A stretch of DNA of 64,000 nucleotides from Asterochloris sp. CNOR1 (lineage: Eukaryota > Chlorophyta > Trebouxiophyceae > Trebouxiales > Trebouxiaceae), in NCBI GenBank assembly GCA_963969365.1, contig OZ017747.1, positions 2,666,001-2,730,000 on the forward strand, written 5' to 3'. This document shows positions 44,683-55,360 of this stretch, one piece after another (position 1 is the stretch's first letter; every line of letters starts with the position of its first letter). The position numbers were made by a program, and so were the translations under genes. Below the pieces are notes generated by a model. It searched no databases. It was not told the origin of the DNA and worked only from the letters and a program-made list of their open reading frames with translations.

Positions 44683-47600
44683 TCAGGGAAGAGCAGAGAC
44701 CTCCTGACGGGCTGTTGCCTCATCAGAGGACTCAGGGAACATTGCATGCTCCTGATGCTGCTGCTGAGGTGTGAAAGGAGCAGGTGCCCCTGCCAGCTGC
44801 TCAGGCTTAATCAAACCTGGGTTGAGACCATCCTCCGCTTTCACCTGCAACTGCTGCCGGCTGACACGTTGGGCTTGTGATTGCTGCCAGCTGACTATGC
44901 GGGGCTGCTCAAGAGCCTGCAGTACTACTGGTGCATTGTCCTCCAGGTCGACTGCATCCAAGAGTAGCTTGTGGCAGCCAACGGCTCCCTGTGGTACTCC
45001 AGACAGTACTGCAGGACACAGACAGACCCATGAGCCTTGAGGTCGGGCAGTGCTGAGCAGCAACATCCTGAAGGCTGCAGCTCACACGAGTGCACCTGCA
45101 TCAGCTAGCGCCTGGTGCTGAAGAGAAGTGGCCCTGCTGCACATGCCAACTGCTGCCGCGCCTGCCTGCGATGCATCCATTACAGGGGCCTGGAATGCTG
45201 TGGAGGCTCCCAGCACAGGCAACTGCAACGGCTGCATCTGAACAGGCTGCATGGCCTGTGCTGCTGCCTGCCGCACCAGATCATGGGGCCCAGCCTCAGA
45301 GCTGGGCTGCCTAAGCAGCGCTGCTGGCCGCTGCTTTGCTGCAGCTGCAGATGCGCTGGTGGTGGCTGACTCCAGCACCCCTTGTTTCTGGCCACAACCC
45401 CTGTGGCCAGCCTGCCGCCTGCTTGGAGTCCTGCTGCTGACTGAGGCAGCAGCAGAGGATGCAGCAGACCTGCCCCTCAGCTGTGGCAGGTGCTCTGCTT
45501 TGCTGCGACCGCTGCGGCTGGTTTCTTCCAGCTGGCTGAGCCCCTGTGCACTGTCAGCCACCTGGGCCTGTCTGGCATGCAACGCCTCCAGACGCAGCTG
45601 AGCAGGGGGATTGGGCTGATGGAGGATGGTGCGGCCGCCCTGTGCCTCTGGTGCCCAAGGCCCCTTGTGGCGGTGCACTCGCTCAGCCCTGCAGAAATGA
45701 CAGTCCGACTTGAGCACTAGCTCTAGGCGGACTGATTGGTAGAAAACACTTCGGGGGCAGGACTTTCCATCAAGGGAATCTCAGTGCATGGCTGATGGGA
45801 GCTGCACTGCTGTGAGCCAGCTGACTTGTCACAGCTGCTGGCCGGTCCAGTGTGGCCTTGCTGTAAGCAAGCAGACCTCACTGCCCATGAGACCTGCACA
45901 GCCCAGTGGAAATAACTGTACAAAGGAGCCCACAGCGTGGGTTGCGTGCCTCTTGGCCGCTGTGCTGGCACCAGGCGGCAGCAGTGCCCCGGTCCGGCTC
46001 CCTGCCCGGCTGGAGCGCCGAGAGGAACATGTCTCAGGGATGCCTGGTAGGGAGGACTGGGCAATCATGTCCTGTCCCAATACAGAAGACAGCTGTGCCA
46101 CACGGGCCTACAGCAAAGGACGATGTAAAGCTTGGGCGTCTGGGTGTTGGGGGAGGCAGGAGCACACCAAAGGCGGCCACCACAGAGATGGAAGGCCTCC
46201 TACGCAAACTCCCTGATGTGCAGAGCATTTGATGCTGCAGTGAGCTGGGGCTTACACATTGCACTGCAATTTGCGCACAGCAAACAATATCCCTGATGCC
46301 TGTGAGGCTTGCAAGCAGGAAGCGCAGCCACCAGAGACTGCCTGCAACACTTACTAGCTCAACTACAAGGCAGTGTGCATATGAAGCCAACTGAGCAGCT
46401 TGTCACCTAGGAAGCAGAGCTGTGTGTTTCTGCCTTGCAGCCAGGCCAGCCTGATACCTGATGCAGCTCCTGCATGGACAGGTACGAGCAGGTGTCATGC
46501 CATGCAATGCAGCACACCCACCTTCAGCGCCCCGCTTGACCGCAGTTCCATGGCATCATAAGAAAGGACAGCCCCCACCTTGTGTGCCCAGCTCGACAAC
46601 AGTACAAGGCAGGGCAACAGCACCAACCCCAGAGCCCCTCACCTCGGCGCGCTGCAGCTGGAAGCAGAGGTCAGCGTTCTCTCTCTGAAGCGTGCCCAGG
46701 TGCTGCTCCAGAGCCAGGTTGCGCTGCCGCCGCATGTTGTTGGCACTGTGCATGCGCTCATAGTGGTCGCGCATGGACTGAAGCTCAGCCTCATGGGCCC
46801 CTTGGTCGACCTGCAGGCAGGAGCCTGGGGTCTTGGGTTCCATGCCCCATTGCCTGTGCAATGAGTGCCTTCTGATGGGATGCTGGCACTAGCAGGCAGC
46901 TGGCAACATTCAGCACAGGAGCCTGGCTTACAGTCAGTCAGCTGGCCCTACCTGCTAAACCGGACAACGCCCTGCTTGAATACCAGGGCAGCACATGTCA
47001 CTTGCATGACTGCGCCCAACATAACCATCGCATCCATATGAGCTGCCGCACCTGCGCCTTGTCCACCACTGCCCTCGTCTGTTCCACCAGCTCCAGCAGG
47101 TTCGCCTGGTCAGCCTCCTGTTGCTGCTTATCTGTCTGCAGGGGGCAGCATGAGCCTCAGATGATGGCTCAGGTGCTCCTGCCCCTTGCTGCAGGAGGCC
47201 ATGCCTCCCTCATGAGGCCCTGTGTCGCCAGAAGATGCCCCAGGCCAGGAAGTCCCAACCGGGAGATGCTTTGTGCTCTATCTAGGGACGCCACAGCTGG
47301 CCCTGCCTGAAAATGTTGGACCCTGCCCCATGGAGTCGAACACTGTGACACCTGCAACTTTGCCCGCCCTCTGCGCTGCTGCGCCAATCCCTGCCACAAG
47401 CCAAACTGGCACACCAGTGCACCCTATCAAGGCACAAGAATCTGCAATTGCCAGGTTCACATATCCGCATGATGCATTCATACCTGCCACCGTGCCAGCA
47501 TGGCACCAGTGGAGACCTTCACCTGCAGCCTCACGATCTCCGCCCGCAGCCTCTCTGCCTCGACCTGCTGCTTCTGAGCCTGCTGCACCCACTCCCGCCC

Positions 47601-48497
47601 CTGATCCAGGGCCCCCCTGAGGGCAGCTGCCTCGGCCTCAGCCGCCGCCCGTGCAGCCTGCTCCCTCTCCAGGCGCCGCTGCAGGGCGTCCACCTGCTGC
47701 TGCTGCTGGCGCATGTTGAAGGCAGCCAGCTGGGCATCCCGCTGCTGCAGTTGGGCCTCGAGCCCCTGCTGCAGAGCGGCGGCCTCCTCCAGGCGCTTAT
47801 CCTGCCGGCATGTACAGGTAGTGCTGAACTTGTTGGTCAAGGGATGCCTGGCTAGCATTGAAGTTCAGCATGGCTGACTGGACTAGCGTCTCCTTTGCAT
47901 CAAGTGTTTGCTGCCGGCACACTTGTCCTGTGGCAGGGCCAAACCTTGAGGGCAATGATGCGTTGCAGCTGCTCGTTCAGCTGCCCCAGGTCCTTTGCCT
48001 CCATGTTGCTTGCGGCCAGCTGGGCAGCCAGCTTGTGTTTCTGCTCCTCAGCCTGCATCACACAGGCGCGACGAGTGGAAACGGCATGGGGGGCAATGCA
48101 TGACAGAAAGCACCCACCTGAGCCAGCTGCCTGTTGATTTGCAGCAGCAGAGCCTCCGTGTACAGCTGCTGTGTTGTGTCAGCATACTGAAAGCCAAAAC
48201 CAGTGCTGTCAGGCTACTGTCTTGGGTGCGGCCGGTGGACGACATGCAAGGTCAACAAAACATACATCTTGGCGCCATGGTGGCAAGTTTGACGCCCCAC
48301 CTGCTGCACTTCCTGCTTGACCTGCGCATGCACCACTGCAAGCTTGGATGCATCCTGCACCTGTCTTGTGCGGAGGCCACTCATGTGACTGGCTGCAAGG
48401 CGCAATGTCTGCGGGCCAATGCAGCAGACGGGCCGGGGCCTGGTTGCAATACGACTCCCAAAGTTGCCCACTGACCTACGTGACTAAACTCAGCCAT
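44683..48497 (-). CDS. coiled-coil protein, unrecognised
   Basis: The start at 48497 gives MAEFSH, then a GTAGGT donor, followed by DASKLAVVHAQVKQEVQQ and TTQQLYTEALLLQINRQLAQ. Long uninterrupted heptads follow: KHKLAAQLAASNMEAKDLGQ, then DKRLEEAAALQQGLEAQLQQ and VDALQRRLEREQAARAAAEA (47830-47510). After these come QANLLELVEQTRAVVDKAQ and HEAELQSMRDHYERMHSANN, then LEQHLGTLQRENADLCFQLQ (to about 46640). The C-terminal third is disordered, with Ser/Arg and Gln/Ala-rich stretches (46100-44683), and ends SSDEATARQEVSALP. Such layouts occur in centrosomal, flagellar and Golgi tethering proteins, but no family motif is visible. It is divergent from eL19. Confidence 0.7.
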
Positions 48498-48723
48498 TGA
48501 TCGTCTGCCGGCTGTTGGGCAGGCTCGCAGGCAGCGAGCAGAATCCAAAGCGTTGAGGCAGGGCCTGCACAGGTGAGGGAGGGTGGCTGCCACTGCAGGC
48601 AGCCGCTGGGGGCCGTGCCCACGGCAGGCATATGCTTTATGCCTGCAGCACGACTGATACCTGTGAGGATGATGTAGCGTGGTGCTAGCCTCAGCTGGCG
48701 TCTTGTGCATGCTTGCAGGCACC
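48498..48723. promoter_or_regulatory. putative bidirectional promoter (226 bp)
   Basis: Space between the divergent start codons of the coiled-coil gene (48497, -) and eL19 (48724, +). The eL19 side has strong, constitutive expression in most eukaryotes; co-regulation of the partner is inferred. Confidence 0.4.
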
Positions 48724-51125
48724 ATGGTGTCCCTGAAGCTACAGAAGCGGCTTGCTTCCAGCGTGCTGCAGTGCGGTCTGCGCAAGGTCTGGCTGGACCC
48801 CAATGAGGTCAATGACATCTCCATGGCCAACTCAAGTAAGCAGCCCTGCTGTTAGCCAGCACCGCAGATCTCATATCCTGAGGCAACCAGCGCTCTGCTT
48901 GGAGCAGTGCTTGTAGCTGAAAGGCTGCATGCCTGGAACTCTGAGGCAAAGCAAATCATGCAAGGTCTTGGGTAGTACTTGCAGAAGCAGGCAGAAGCAG
49001 GCTCAGCCTCCGCTGCCACTCTGCAGGACAAAACATCCGCAAGCTGGTAAAGGACGGCTTTGTGATCAGGAAGCCCCAGAAGATCCACTCACGGGCTCGG
49101 GCCAGGGATGCGGCAGAGGCCAAGTCCAAGGGGCGGCACATGGGCTATGGTGCGCGCTGTAGGAAGCAGGCTGTGCTGCCGCCACAATGCCAGGGGCCGC
49201 GCATTTCATCCTGCTGTCTGGTGCCAATCGACCTGGAGAGTTGCTGCTGGAGGAGGCGGTGCTGCTTTACTGCTGACTCCTGCCCCTGCATGGCTGACTA
49301 GTCTGCATCTTGTCAGCCGGGCTGCAGAAATGTGGTGCGGCTCATGCTGCTGCTGGAGGGCTGGGGCCTGCAGCAGCCCGGGTCTGGGCGGCGACAGCAG
49401 TGCCCTGGTGCCCATAATGGGGCCAGTGCCAGCAGCATCCACAGCAGGACAGCTGAATTTCTCTGCCTAGGGTCAGCCAGGATGCCTGCTCAAGGCTAGC
49501 TCAGCTGAGGGGGCAAGGGTGAATTGGTGGTGTGGCAGTGGCAGCCTGCTGCAGTGGACCAAGGTTCAGCCCCCCTACCTTCCCCCTGCCTTGCCCTGCG
49601 ATCACCATGCCTGGCCCTGCTGCGTGCAGGTAAACGTCACGGTACCAGGGAGGCTCGCCTGCCCACCAAGCTGCTGTGGATGCGCCGCCTGCGTGTGCTG
49701 CGCCGCCTCTTGCGGAAGTACCGGGACGCCAAGAAGATTGACAGGCACCTGTACCACGAGTTCTACCTGCAGGTGGGCATCGTAGAGGTCTCATATTGCT
49801 CCACCTGCAGAGGTAGTTTTGGCACAGGCAGCCTGTGGGTGGGCTGGGATTTGTTCCTAGGCCGAGGGGACTGCAGTATGCTTGCAGTGCTGACCACAGG
49901 CTGGCACGTCAGCCATCACCCAGCCAGCATGCTGTGTCATTGTTGGCACCTTAGCAGATGTGCAACCTGTCTGGAGTGCACTGAGGGACGCGCCTGCATG
50001 GCTGTGGCAGGCAGCCTCACTGCTGGCCACCCTGAGGTTGCTGCATCCTGTGCCTGCTCAGATGCGCTCTGTCAGCAAAGTGTGCCATCTTCTGGTGGCA
50101 GACTGGCTCCTGCAGTGCCTCAGCCACCAATTTGGATCTGAAGGACTCTGGCACAGGCTCCTGTGAGCAGGCATGGATGCTGGCACAAGCAACCACTGGT
50201 GGGGATATAACGTCTTTAGGGTGAAGTCTTCACCAGAAGTGGCCCAGCAGTGCTCGGCAGTGTGTTGCAGTCAGGGTGCTTACGCGCTGTCCAACTTGGC
50301 AAGAGTGCCCAGCAGGCCCCGGCAAGGTGCACAGGTATGCTGTCGGCAATAGGTCCTGTCGTGCCGCTGCTCCTGCTGCAGGTCAAGAGCAAGCTGCAGG
50401 TCAAGGGCGAGCTGTGTAGCAACAATGTGTTGCTCACCTTGGCCCGCGCCGTGTGCTGCAGGTCAAGGGTAACGTGTTCAAGAACAAGCGTGTGCTGATT
50501 GAGGCCATCCACAGGCAGAAGGCTGAGAAGCTGCGCGAGAAGCAGATCACGGACCAGCTGGAGGCCCGCAGGAGCAAGAACAAGCAGGCTCGCGAGCGCA
50601 AGAAGGAGAGGCGTGAGGAGCGGCTGGTGGCGGTGAGCAGTCCTCTGGCAATGCCTATCATTCAGCAGGTCTCATGTTTCTCAAGTCTTGGGTCCAGCTG
50701 CCTCCAAGCCTAAGCATCATCAGTGGGGTGCAAAGCTGACCACCTGTTGGCATGCTCGTCAGCAGTGCTGCTGCTGTACTGTCTGCGTGCAATGCCAGCA
50801 TGCTTGCCGTATGCCTGTGGCCAATGTGCCAGGACAGCAGTACTGTTGGCTTGCTTGAAAGCTGTACACCTCATACATAGGGCCCCGCTGCCAGCCTGCC
50901 TGGCCAGCAACCTCGTCTTGCTGTTCCATGAGCAGGTTGCACCCTGAGTGCCTGTGATTGCAGCAGCATGCGCAGGCTTTGTTGAGCTATGCGTTGAGTG
51001 CCAAGCTTTACAGGCCCTCAAGTTGTGACTTGCTTTTGCTGTAGGGCCAGCTGCCAGGTGAGCAGGCCACCAAGGCACCAGCCACCAAGGCAGCAAAGAA
51101 GCCCGCTGCTGCGGCCAAGAAGTGA
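48724..51125 (+). CDS. RPL19: 60S ribosomal protein L19 (eL19)
   Basis: eL19 is a structural protein of the large ribosomal subunit that forms an intersubunit bridge. Five exons read cleanly: 48724-48835, about 49028-49151, about 49631-49770, 50462-about 50632 and about 51046-51125. Signature segments are [20 protein letters not shown], then [55 protein letters not shown], and the long basic helix [20 protein letters not shown]. The tail ends in Ala/Lys repeats (KKPAAAAKK), typical of the family. Length of about 210 aa is normal for plants and algae. Upstream of exon 4 the intron holds two degraded copies of that exon's start. Confidence 0.97.
50374..50512 (+). repeat. degenerate copies of eL19 exon-4 start within the preceding intron
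   Basis: CTGCAGGTCAAG occurs at 50376, 50394 and at the real acceptor (exon start 50462). The second copy continues for about 40 bp with similarity to the exon ([12 protein letters not shown] against [12 protein letters not shown]). Confidence 0.8.
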
Positions 51126-51198
51126 TGCAGTCCGAGGCAACGCCTTGTATACTAGTGCTTGTTGCCCACAAGACTCTTGCTCCTTGTCAATCATAAGA

Positions 51199-51203
51199 TG
51201 TAA
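51199..51203 (+). terminator. putative TGTAA poly(A) signal of eL19
   Basis: TGTAA lies 74 nt after the stop codon of the ribosomal protein gene. Confidence 0.45.
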
Positions 51204-52376
51204 GCTTCATACTGCTCCAGCTCATGTGCCTAGCAGGAGGTTAATGGCAGGTCAAGGGGGGACATGCCATTCCAGAGAGCTCAAAGCTTTTCACAGCTCT
51301 ACAGTCTTTTTCATCAGGGCAAGCATCGACAGGGAGCCTGACCAGGGCATGGCCCCCAGCCCGGACAGGGCAGAACATCACTTGGGTTGTACTTAAAGCA
51401 TTCTGGCTTGGGCAGAACAAGCACCAAAGCAGTCACTTCTGGAGTGGCCACCATCACTGAAAGCATGCACTGCCTTTGTTTTTTCCCAGAGGTGGTGACA
51501 CCAGACCTATACAGAATTTGCTTCTCCAATGTGCAACATTTGCCATGACGTGGCCACATGAGCTCCTGAAAAGGCTTTTACCCAGTGGTGGTGCCTAGTG
51601 TGGGCATTTGCTGCTGCCATGCTGGAGATGCCCACAATCATCAGTGACGCTGTCAGGGTGCTAAATTCCACCTGCACCTTGCAATGACCATCATGTACAG
51701 CAACAGTCATTGGCTGTTCTGCATCTGCAGAAGACACCTGGTGGACTCATGGGAACGATGTGAGGTCCACATAAGAAGCGCAGAAAACATGTCTGGCTTA
51801 CTGTGGAATTGGATGCGTGGCGCAACCGTAGAATACAGCCTTTGGCATGGCAACACAACAGGGATGCTGCACATGACACCCTGTTTGGCGTTGCAGACTG
51901 CCTTGCTGCCAGGACAAGCAGGTGATGCTGCTTTGGCATGCGAGTAATGCAGGCATGCAGCAGGCACTCTGTATAATGTAAGAGGCCGTCATGGCCACGC
52001 AGTTGCTCTGTCTGCCCAATGGGGCCTGCTAAATGGGGCTGTGGGGCGCAGGTGACGCAGCTGGCACTGCAAAGACTGACGTCAGGATACTGCAGTCAGG
52101 ATTGGCCAGCACATGTACCTACTGTTGAGGCAAGCCTCAGGTGGAGCCTATGTAGTTCTGATTCCCGATGCAATGGGGTCAGTCTCATCCTAATTGGCTA
52201 TTGCCTTGTCTAAAAGAGGCCCAGCTGCTGGCAGGTCTGTGTCCATGCAATGACACCACCACCTGTCAGTACTCTGCTGCAATGTTCCAGTGCTGGCCCG
52301 GTCATTCAGGGTTGTCAGAGAGCAGTCTGGAGCTTATGTTGCAGACCTAAATTAAAGGGCAGACCTAAAGGGTCCC
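51204..52376. other. gene-free stretch before the LINE fragment
   Basis: About 1.2 kb with no recognisable coding exon on either strand. The open frames are short, share no family motif and lack the CTGCAG-bounded exon pattern seen in neighbouring genes. Confidence 0.5.
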
Positions 52377-53466
52377 ATGGGCGTCACAGTCAGCCTGGAC
52401 AAGACAGAGGTGTTGGTCTTTGAACCGGAGCGCCAAGCTTGCAGAGCATTCACATATGCTGGACACGTCTTGACGCGCTCAGCCGCCTTCAAGTATCTGG
52501 GCCTCTGGTTCGAGGCTACCACAGATGGCTTTGCCAAATCATTAGGGGAGTCCCTAGAACGTGCACGAAAGGTTATGAACACCATGCTCAGGCGTTGTGC
52601 ACAGATCAGCTTGACATGACCGCATCGCATCTGCAAATTGTGTGATGCACTGGTGCTGCCTATACCGAGCTATGGGTGTGAAGTGTGGTTCTGGGATCAC
52701 AGGGTCGGTGCACGGGCCACGATGCAGGCTGAGTCCCTGCATGCGCAGTTTCTGCGCAGGCTCCTTGGCGTGCACCGGCATGTGCACACCCTGATCGCAC
52801 TTGCTTGGCAGATACCCCTTGTCAGTGCACTGGCAATGGCAGGTGGACAGGTTCAGGCAGCATTTGAGGAGCCCTAAACTGAGGTTTGACAGGGAGCCCT
52901 TGCTGTGAGCCATGTATGATGGTGTCTGGAGCCTCAAGCTCGGCTACGATTGCTCAGGTGTACCATTTGGTGCACTGTAGGCACAAGGCAGCGATGACAC
53001 TGCCCCCAGCAGAGAGCGACATGAGCAGCATTTCAGGGAATCCCAGGCTGCCACTGCGACCACCTACTTACAGATGCGAGGTCCCAGCACAGCCTACGAG
53101 ATGCAGCCATACTGGCTGAAGATCAGAGGCTATCGGCTCCGCAACGCCTTTGCCAGCATCAGATGCAGCAGTCACCAGCTGCTTGTGCAGGCTGGCCGCT
53201 GCCACGTGCCCCAGCTGCAAAGGAAGGACAGAACTTGTCGCATTTGCAAGTCAACCAGCGCTGTGGAGGATGAGCACCACATTCTGCTACATTGCTCAGG
53301 CTTTGCAGACCTCCGATTTGCACACAGCCACCTCTTTGCTCAGCCGCAACAATCATTGCTGAGGTTCTTCCAGCAACCTCCAAGCCAGATTGCCACTTTT
53401 GTCAGGGCAGCACTGCTCCAGCATGCCAATATGCTGGGCAGCACTGGGGGTGCACCTGGGCTTTGA
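52377..53466 (+). mobile_element. 5'-truncated, decayed LINE-type retrotransposon (reverse transcriptase 3' end)
   Basis: The first frame (from about 52377) encodes the end of a non-LTR reverse transcriptase, with VSLDKTEVLVFEP and AFKYLGLWFEATTDGFAK. It is interrupted by a TGA at 52617 and resumes in the same frame as LPIPSYGCEVWFWDH and LHAQFLRRLLGVHRHVHTLI. After a stop near 52877 the sequence continues in another frame, ending in a zinc-knuckle-like CRICKSTSAVEDEHHILLHC block (about 53230-53310) typical of LINE ORF2 C-termini. It has at least two disruptions and no endonuclease or catalytic core (F-A-D-D), so this is a dead copy truncated at the 5' end. No poly(A) tail is obvious after 53466. 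Confidence 0.85.
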
Positions 53467-53807
53467 TGAGAAACAGACACTTTATGTGACCTCTCTATGT
53501 GCCGTGGGATTCTCCTAGTCCACCATCTGCCTTTTTGACCTGTCAGGCAAATCAAAATTTTCTGACTTGTGTAAGATTCACCATTCACCAGCACAGTCTA
53601 CTGAGCTGTTTGATCTGCATGTAGTCCTATGCCCGTTCATTGAGGCTACGGACTCTAAATGTAAATCAAACAACCACATATGAGAGTCTTGCCACCCGAC
53701 TCAATCAGCACTTGCTTGTCTCTCCTTGTGGTGGGCCTCCGAACCAGCACACTGAAAGGCACAGTAATCATGCATGCCTCCTCAACCATACTGCTAATTA
53801 CAGGCTC
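53467..53807. other. spacer between LINE fragment and PAP2 gene
   Basis: 341 bp containing the probable 3' tail of the LINE copy and the promoter of the next gene. No coding exon is recognised. Confidence 0.45.
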
Positions 53808-55196
53808 ATGATGCAGAGCAGCAGCGGCTCCTTAACTTGTCAGCTCCATCTTGGCCAGAGGAGATCCATATTGCGCTGCACCGTTCCAGTCTATTCAGCA
53901 AAGCGGACATACTGCAGGCCTGGCAGGAGACAGCACCGAGTTGCTCACGCCCCCTGTCAGCAGGGCAACAAGCAGCTGGCAGGCCGTGAGGACCTTGGGC
54001 AAGTCATGCCAGCGGCTGTGGCCAGCCCATACTTCTTGCTTGCTGCCATGATTCTCTTCAGTCTGGTAGCCTATGATGTCCGTGGCCCTGGCCTGCGCTT
54101 GCTGCCACAGTACGTGGACGGCCCAGCCCACGCTTGGGTGAGGGACCACCTGCCCTCACCAGTAAGAGCCTTTGTCGCAGAAAAGGTTAGTGGCAGCACA
54201 CATCCTTTGCCTGCACAGCCTATGCTGCAACTTTCTGAATAATATGCACAAGACTGTGTTGTGGAGCCTGAACTGTGTGTTAAGCCGCCAGGCAATGCTC
54301 AGCAAGTGCTCCTGTGTCCTGCAGCTGGTTTCTGATTTCTTCATCAGCCTGGGTATCATCGGCTGGGTATTTTCGCTATCTGCTTCCATCGCAAGGGACC
54401 CTGTCCCTGCTCTTAAGCGTGGTGCGCTCTGCATAAGCATTTACTTTTTGGGAGGAGGGAGTATCAAGGTGGGCCCATGGTCAGCGTCATTCTGGTCAGA
54501 GAACCCCATGGCTAAGCTGATGGCAGTCAGCGCTTGCTGCCTGCAGGGTCGGGACCCTTTCCTGGTGGATCAGCTCAAGGTGCGCCTTTCTACTAGCCAA
54601 TGCTGGTCGGATACCACTCCGGCTGTTGCCTCCCACAGCCTACCCATCACAGCCATGCATGCAGGGTTTCTTTCACAGGATGCGTCCTACAGAGCTCAAT
54701 CACACCTATGCATTTCCATCCGGCCACACCACAGCAGCAACCTTTATTTTTGGTGAGGTGCTATCGATATCGGCAAGGCCAATACTTCAGCCTGCCTGCC
54801 ACAGCCCCTCTCCTCAAGAGGGCTGCTGCTTATAGGCACGCTGGTGGTGGTGCTACTGCCTGCCCTCACAGCACCCCCTGGATCACAACCCACGGGCGTT
54901 CCTGACAGCAAGGGTGCCAGGAGAAGCCTGGCCAGAGGGCTGCAAAGTGCTGCCCTTCCCTTGTGGGCCCTAGCAGTCGTGACAACGGCCACAGGCAGAG
55001 TCCTGGGCGACGTGCACTGGTGCTCCGACACAATGGCAGGTACAGACAGCCGTTCTCCCTGAAGGAGCCCCATGTGCTGGAAAAGTGAGAGGCTCACATT
55101 AAGACTGCGTCTGCAGGGGCCTGTCTTGGAGCAGCCTTGGTGTCAACCACAGCAATGGTTAGCAATGCCCTCAATGCAAAGGACAACTTTAGATAG
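53808..55196 (+). CDS. PAP2-type phosphatidic acid phosphatase family membrane protein
   Basis: This is an integral membrane lipid-phosphate phosphatase. All three catalytic motifs are visible. Motif 1 is KGFFHRMRP (K-x6-RP), spliced across an AAG/GGT junction near 54581/54664. Motif 2 is YAFPSGHTTAAT. Motif 3 is GRVLGDVHWCSDTMAG, with the R-x5-H-x3-D spacing kept, although the usual Ser before Arg is Gly. Membrane helices include YFLLAAMILFSLVAYDV, FFISLGIIGWVFSLSAS and GTLVVVLLPAL. The N-terminus from ATG 53808 is Ser/Arg-rich (MMQSSSGSLTCQLHLGQRRS) and could be a plastid transit peptide. The stop is at 55196 (NALNAKDNFR). Plastid PAP2-like enzymes act in galactolipid or phosphatidate metabolism; the exact substrate is not known. 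Confidence 0.88.
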
Positions 55197-55360
55197 AGTA
55201 GCCCGCAGCTCCAAGCTTGCGCACTCGAGACCCAGAATTCCAGCCCAGTGATCAGCCTGAACAATTATATAGTTCATACAATTCCAGGCAACTGCCCCAA
55301 CTGAATCACTCAAAACCACTAGATGTGCGCTGCAGTTCACTCAATGATTGGGTGCAGAAT

